Below are positions 6,919-10,080 of a stretch of DNA of 10,080 bases, piece after piece. The stretch comes from Parachlamydiaceae bacterium (GTDB taxonomy: Bacteria > Chlamydiota > Chlamydiia > Chlamydiales > Parachlamydiaceae): contig JACDDG010000058.1 in NCBI GenBank assembly GCA_013817115.1, forward strand, positions 1 to 10,080. The letters run 5' to 3'. The number at the start of each line of letters is the position of its first letter. Position 1 is the first letter of the stretch. The translations under genes and the position numbers were made by a program. Under the pieces are notes generated by a model. That model made no database searches. It was not told the origin of the DNA and worked only from the letters and a program-made list of their open reading frames with translations.

Positions 6919-7771
6919 ATTTAGGTAAAATTAGGATTGCATCAGACACGGCTTCAACTCGTTTACCAATTCCCTTAATTTTGCCACTCGGTTCATTAAT
7001 AACTATTCCTTCTACCACCATAGTTGATGAACCACCTCCGTCCAGATTTAATGCATCAGTACAATCAAGTTTATGCATAAACCCAGCCAACTCTTTTATT
7101 GTCATTCCACCTAAAAATCCATAAAAACTGCCATCCACTACAACAAATACCCATTCACCGGTCCTCTTTATTCCCACTGCTGTTCTTGGGTGTTTGTTAA
7201 TCAAAAAAGATTGAAGAGTTTGCTCAGAGCTATAATCTTGAATTAAATTTCCGCTACTCACTAACACAGGAGCTCCTCCAACAATATGCTCAAGCCCTTT
7301 CCAGTCTTCAGGAGTAGTATAAGGAGGATCAGACTTCGGAATTACTTCAATTTCATCTTCGCTAGGAAAATCATTGAGATGATAATTAGTTAATATTTTA
7401 TCTATTATAACCTTTTGATGATTAAGTGATGACCAACCTATTGCGCCTCTTGGTTTTATGGGTGTTCCATACCATTTATGATTAATTTTTAGAATTCCAG
7501 CGGGACTTCCATTTGTTTTCCAAAATCCACCATTGACTGCAGCGACAGCTTTATAATGATTGGAAAGATTAACTACGGTCTCTCTTCCTATGTTATCTCC
7601 AAAAGCTTTAACAGGTACTATAACATGCTCTTTAGGGTCAACTGTTAGAACGTGAATTGAAGTGAAGTACCCATACGGGAAATACTCGTAGGAAAAGGCA
7701 TCGGCTTCAAATGGAACACTGACAATTAATAAAAAAGTAACCCCCATTTTCCATAGAATATTATTAAGCAT
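6917..7771 (-). CDS. Secreted phosphodiester glycosidase (NAGPA domain) family protein
   Basis: A 284-residue exported protein with a signal peptide (residues 1-25, hydrophobic VTFLLIVSV, likely cleavage after EADA). The rest matches the NAGPA / phosphodiester glycosidase fold: AVNGGFW at 78-84 followed by GSPAGILKI; HPRTAVGIKRTGEW (194-207); FVVVDG (209-214); the GGMTIKELAGFM helix; and the hallmark NLDGGGSSTMVV (242-253) with the G-D-G-G-G turn, then VINEPSG. The eukaryotic founder, the lysosomal 'uncovering enzyme', removes GlcNAc from GlcNAc-phospho-mannose. Bacterial members act on sugar phosphodiesters in the envelope or are annotated as exopolysaccharide-related; the substrate here is unknown. 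The gene is convergent to omcB, shares its terminator, and stands alone. ATG at 7769-7771 is preceded by AAGG at 6-nt spacing (reading the minus strand). Confidence 0.85.
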   Translation of the reverse strand: MLNNILWKMGVTFLLIVSVPFEADAFSYEYFPYGYFTSIHVLTVDPKEHVIVPVKAFGDNIGRETVVNLSNHYKAVAAVNGGFWKTNGSPAGILKINHKWYGTPIKPRGAIGWSSLNHQKVIIDKILTNYHLNDFPSEDEIEVIPKSDPPYTTPEDWKGLEHIVGGAPVLVSSGNLIQDYSSEQTLQSFLINKHPRTAVGIKRTGEWVFVVVDGSFYGFLGGMTIKELAGFMHKLDCTDALNLDGGGSSTMVVEGIVINEPSGKIKGIGKRVEAVSDAILILPK

Positions 7772-7811
7772 GGCTGGCCTTGGTTTGATGATAAAAAAAG
7801 CAAAAAGGACA

Positions 7812-7829
7812 TGTAGAATGCTATCTACA
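7812..7829. promoter_or_regulatory. Small dyad upstream of the glycosidase gene
   Basis: TGTAGA (7812-7817) and TCTACA (7824-7829) form an 18-bp imperfect dyad with a 6-bp centre, about 40 nt upstream of the minus-strand start codon. On the minus strand a TTGAAA at 7844-7839 lies next to it, but spacing to TAGCAT (15 nt) is short for a promoter. It could be an operator or a leader hairpin; the evidence is only symmetry and position. Confidence 0.25.
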
Positions 7830-7995
7830 GTTTTTAGTTTTCAAAATACATTAAAGTTAATCATACAATTTATTAACGAGAGAGTCAACTAGAAGTTAAC
7901 ACAATAAGAGCTTTACGCACTAGATATACATTATGTTTATTTTACCTCCCTTACATTGCCGCTGTAGCCTTCCTCTTCGTCTCCGTGTCTCTGCA

Positions 7996-8159
7996 TTATA
8001 CCGACGTGCGTCCAAATTTTGGATTTCTGGCTTTGAGAAAGCCCCGCGATTAAGCGATCAAAAATGACCCAATATTATAATATGGGGTCGTTTTTGATCA
8101 CTTAATCGCGGGAGCTTTCTCTTTGCCAAAATCCAAAATTTAAACGCACTTCGGTATAA
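7996..8159. mobile_element. Large imperfect palindrome, MITE-like (copy C)
   Basis: A complete 164-bp near-palindrome from TTATACCGACGTGCGT to GCACTTCGGTATAA. The arms are about 80 nt and pair almost to the centre (GACCCAATATT / AATATGGGGTC) with roughly ten mismatches and a small indel. The left arm also contains its own short hairpin, GGCTTTGAGAAAGCC, which the right arm lacks; this gives the element an orientation. There is no open reading frame. The terminal inverted repeats, absence of coding capacity, and presence of a near-identical copy 2 kb away (94% over the 85 nt available) argue for a non-autonomous transposable or REP-like element. Any TA or TTA target duplication cannot be separated from the ends. 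Confidence 0.82.
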
Positions 8160-8307
8160 AAATCAGCGGTGTCATTACCTCTTGAGACCTGGGGAATTAC
8201 CTTATCTTTTTTAAAGAAGCAGAATCCTCGGCCTCTTTTTTTATTGAATTAATTACTGTAAATGTATCAACGTATGTTTAACAGGCTTTTCATCACAGGA
8301 TAAAATT

Positions 8308-9909
8308 ATGGAAGTTTCTTCTAGCAATCAAACATATCAATCCAGATATTTGGAAAATCAATATGGTCGGTCCTCGTTGGTTCCACCGGCTTTTAATGCG
8401 ATTAATCATGCAATACTTAACGTTGAAACTAATCTTAGTGAGTCAGCTATAGACTTCATTCATTTTTCTTTTAAAAAAATTCAAATTGCAAGAGTTGAAG
8501 CCTTGATAAAAGGAGATTTAAAAGTCCGAACAACTTTAAAAAATGTTCAAACCAATGGTTTTAACCGGTATGTCCAGAGCTTTTTTAATGACAAATTTCA
8601 GATAGAGCTAGAATGGCTTTCACCATCTAACGATTGCTACCAATTAGATATTTATGCCTCAATTAACGCGCCCTGTTTCTTTGGAAAATTATCCTCTTAT
8701 GCAAAGCAGCTAATTTCTCAAGAAGAGTTTTCGAGCCAAAAATCTACCCAAAATGTCCCTTTTTCAATCGACTATCTAATTGGCATTTTCTCAAAAAATG
8801 AAAGACTTAATGAAAATTTTGCCTCTAAAGTAAATTTATTAATTCGTGAAATTTTCGAAAAGCAAAGAGTAAAAAGAAACAAAGCTCAAAAACTAAACCT
8901 GTCAGATGTCTGCTTTACTACAATTATTAAAGATTCATTGATGTACCCTGCGTCATACCTTAGTAACATCTCACTCGTAAGCACGATAACATTATTTTTC
9001 AAAAGTTATTTAGGGATGGGGGTAGAGGCAGTAAGACTAACTGGACATTTCACAGATTTTACTTTGACAACAGAAATTAATAATCCTTGCTTTGAACCAG
9101 TAAATCCAAAACCAATGCTTCTTCCTTTTATAATTGATAGAACTAATTCGTTCAATGGGCTTCAATATTTTAATGATCTCAAATTTACTGATATCACCTT
9201 TATTTTTGAAGATGGTAAGGAAGTGAAGGCACATAAAATAATTCTTTCGGCTTCTCCGGTCTTAGAAAAAATGTTTACAATAGAATTTAAAAGCGAAAAT
9301 GCAATCCCTTTTCATTTATGTGAGTATGATACATTTTTGGCATTTAAACAATTTATATATTCCGAAAATGTTGAAACTTCGTACCTTGAGGATTATCAAA
9401 ATTGTTTAAATTTAATTTCTCTAGCTCACAAAATAAATTATCTGCCATTAGCGCTTTATGCTAAAAATGTGGTCAAAGATAAAATTAACAAGGAAACATT
9501 TGCTGAAATCGCTTCTTTGGCTGCTCAAATTAATGATGATTATCTCTTAGGCCTTTGTAAATGGTTTGCAGTGGATGAACCTGAATTTGGAGAGGAACTT
9601 GAATTTTTAAATTTTCCTTTAGGAGAACTATCAATATTGTTGCAAAGTGTTGTTAAAAATTACAACCTCCCTAAATTAAAAAAGACTCTTATTGAAACTT
9701 TTAAAAGTTCACTTAAATTGGATCAAGAATTTCTAAAAATCTGCAATCTCATTTATGAAACGAAAGACTCTGAGTTCAAATTGATTCTACAAGATTCGCT
9801 TGTAGAAAAACCAGAATTACTGAAAACATTACGCGAGAACAAACATGAAAAAGAATACTGTGATTTATGGATTGGATTCCAGAAACTTTTTACAGCTATA
9901 GAGATTTAA
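8308..9909 (+). CDS. BTB-domain protein, candidate host-directed effector
   Basis: A 533-residue soluble protein with no signal peptide or membrane segment. Residues about 291-390 fit the eukaryote-type BTB/POZ fold: LKFTDITFIFEDGKEVKAHK, then IILSASPVLEKMF, a strand with the FKQFIYSENVE segment (the usual 'llryiYtg.v'), and LISLAHKINYLPLALYAKNVV. This is followed by helices (about 395-430) resembling the start of a BACK domain. Residues 1-290 are not recognised; they begin with a Ser/Gln/Asn/Tyr-rich stretch compatible with type III export. In eukaryotes BTB proteins bind Cul3 ubiquitin ligases; amoeba-associated chlamydiae are known to carry expanded BTB and F-box families thought to act in the host. 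The gene is more AT-rich than nadK or omcB and is bracketed by two palindromic elements. AGGA (8297-8300) is 7 nt from the ATG. Confidence 0.78.
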   Translation: MEVSSSNQTYQSRYLENQYGRSSLVPPAFNAINHAILNVETNLSESAIDFIHFSFKKIQIARVEALIKGDLKVRTTLKNVQTNGFNRYVQSFFNDKFQIELEWLSPSNDCYQLDIYASINAPCFFGKLSSYAKQLISQEEFSSQKSTQNVPFSIDYLIGIFSKNERLNENFASKVNLLIREIFEKQRVKRNKAQKLNLSDVCFTTIIKDSLMYPASYLSNISLVSTITLFFKSYLGMGVEAVRLTGHFTDFTLTTEINNPCFEPVNPKPMLLPFIIDRTNSFNGLQYFNDLKFTDITFIFEDGKEVKAHKIILSASPVLEKMFTIEFKSENAIPFHLCEYDTFLAFKQFIYSENVETSYLEDYQNCLNLISLAHKINYLPLALYAKNVVKDKINKETFAEIASLAAQINDDYLLGLCKWFAVDEPEFGEELEFLNFPLGELSILLQSVVKNYNLPKLKKTLIETFKSSLKLDQEFLKICNLIYETKDSEFKLILQDSLVEKPELLKTLRENKHEKEYCDLWIGFQKLFTAIEI

Positions 9910-9954
9910 CTTTAGGTTCGACACATTGTAGTACGTCATTTGAAAAATTAAATT

Positions 9955-9995
9955 CTGTCTTCCTTTGCGTTTCTTTGCTTCAATGCGCCTTTGTG
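9955..9995. repeat. Pyrimidine-rich tract preceding copy D, similar to that preceding copy C
   Basis: GTCTTCCTTTGCGTTTCTTTGC with a CGCCTTTGTG end directly precedes the TTATACC end of copy D. The stretch before copy C (7968-7995: GCCTTCCTCTTCGTCTCCGTG, CTGCA) has the same character and a similar sequence in the same orientation. Read on the other strand, both are AGA/CGAAG-type purine repeats. They may be part of the element or a preferred insertion context. Confidence 0.45.
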
Positions 9996-10080
9996 TTATA
10001 CCGAAGTGCGTTCAAATTTTGGATTTTTGGCTTTGAGAAAGCCCCGCGATTGAGCGATCAAAAACGACCCAATATTATAA
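9996..10080. mobile_element. MITE-like palindrome, left half only (copy D, cut by window end)
   Basis: These 85 nt match the left half of copy C (7996-8080) with five substitutions and no gaps, up to the central AATATTATAA. They include the TTATACCGA end and the internal GGCTTTGAGAAAGCC hairpin, so the orientation is the same as copy C. The right arm should lie just past the window. No separate terminator is visible between the BTB stop (9909) and this element, so the hairpin may define the 3' end of that transcript. Confidence 0.8.

Larger units (their letters stand above)
7772..8307. other. Intergenic region upstream of two divergent genes, holding palindrome copy C
   Basis: A 536-bp gap between the minus-strand glycosidase gene and the plus-strand BTB gene. 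It holds the start regions of both genes, a pyrimidine-rich tract before the palindrome (7968-7993), palindrome copy C (7996-8159) and about 150 bp of A/T-rich leader before the BTB gene. The BTB leader contains AGGA (8297-8300) 7 nt from its ATG. I see no confident promoter on either strand, and no RNA gene. Confidence 0.5.

Noticed and set aside
8244..8278. Promoter for the BTB gene (TTGAAT with TATGTT)
   Set aside because: Spacing of 23 nt is too long, and the alternative TGTATC at 14 nt is too short; not supported.

Overview
The window looks like part of the chromosome of an environmental (amoeba-associated) member of the Chlamydiae. The main evidence is a cysteine-rich outer-membrane gene cluster unique to that phylum: two OmcA-like small lipoproteins followed by a 60-kDa-type OmcB. 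This sits near an xseA-xseB-dxs gene order that I recall from Chlamydia. The moderately AT-rich composition, the eukaryote-type BTB protein and the repeat elements fit the Parachlamydiaceae or relatives better than Chlamydia itself. Genus is not assignable by eye.

Layout. Positions 1-2712 hold a same-strand run: the 3' part of xseA, xseB (overlapping by 4 nt) and dxs. A large imperfect palindrome (copy A, about 2713-2881) separates dxs from nadK (2903-3763). Next comes a ~360 bp non-coding stretch with a degraded palindrome copy (copy B). The envelope cluster follows: OmcA-like lipoprotein 1 (4125-4346), a perfect 28-nt palindrome, OmcA-like lipoprotein 2 (4444-4695), a structured leader, and omcB (4834-6861). 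omcB is closed by a textbook bidirectional terminator that it shares with a convergent minus-strand gene for a secreted NAGPA-type phosphodiester glycosidase (6917-7771). From 7772 to the end the DNA is more AT-rich and accessory in character. A palindrome copy (copy C, 7996-8159), a gene for a BTB-domain protein (8308-9909) and a further copy (copy D, from 9996, cut by the window edge) lie in sequence.

How the parts work together. xseAB encode exonuclease VII, dxs feeds the MEP isoprenoid pathway, and nadK makes NADP: ordinary housekeeping. The Cys-rich lipoproteins and OmcB would form the disulfide-linked envelope that stiffens chlamydial elementary bodies. The unusual features are a family of ~165 bp near-palindromic, MITE-like elements with TTATACCGA-type ends (four copies in 10 kb, two of them bracketing the BTB gene with left ends exactly 2,000 nt apart), and an 18-unit Met/Arg-rich repeat in the N-terminal part of OmcB.
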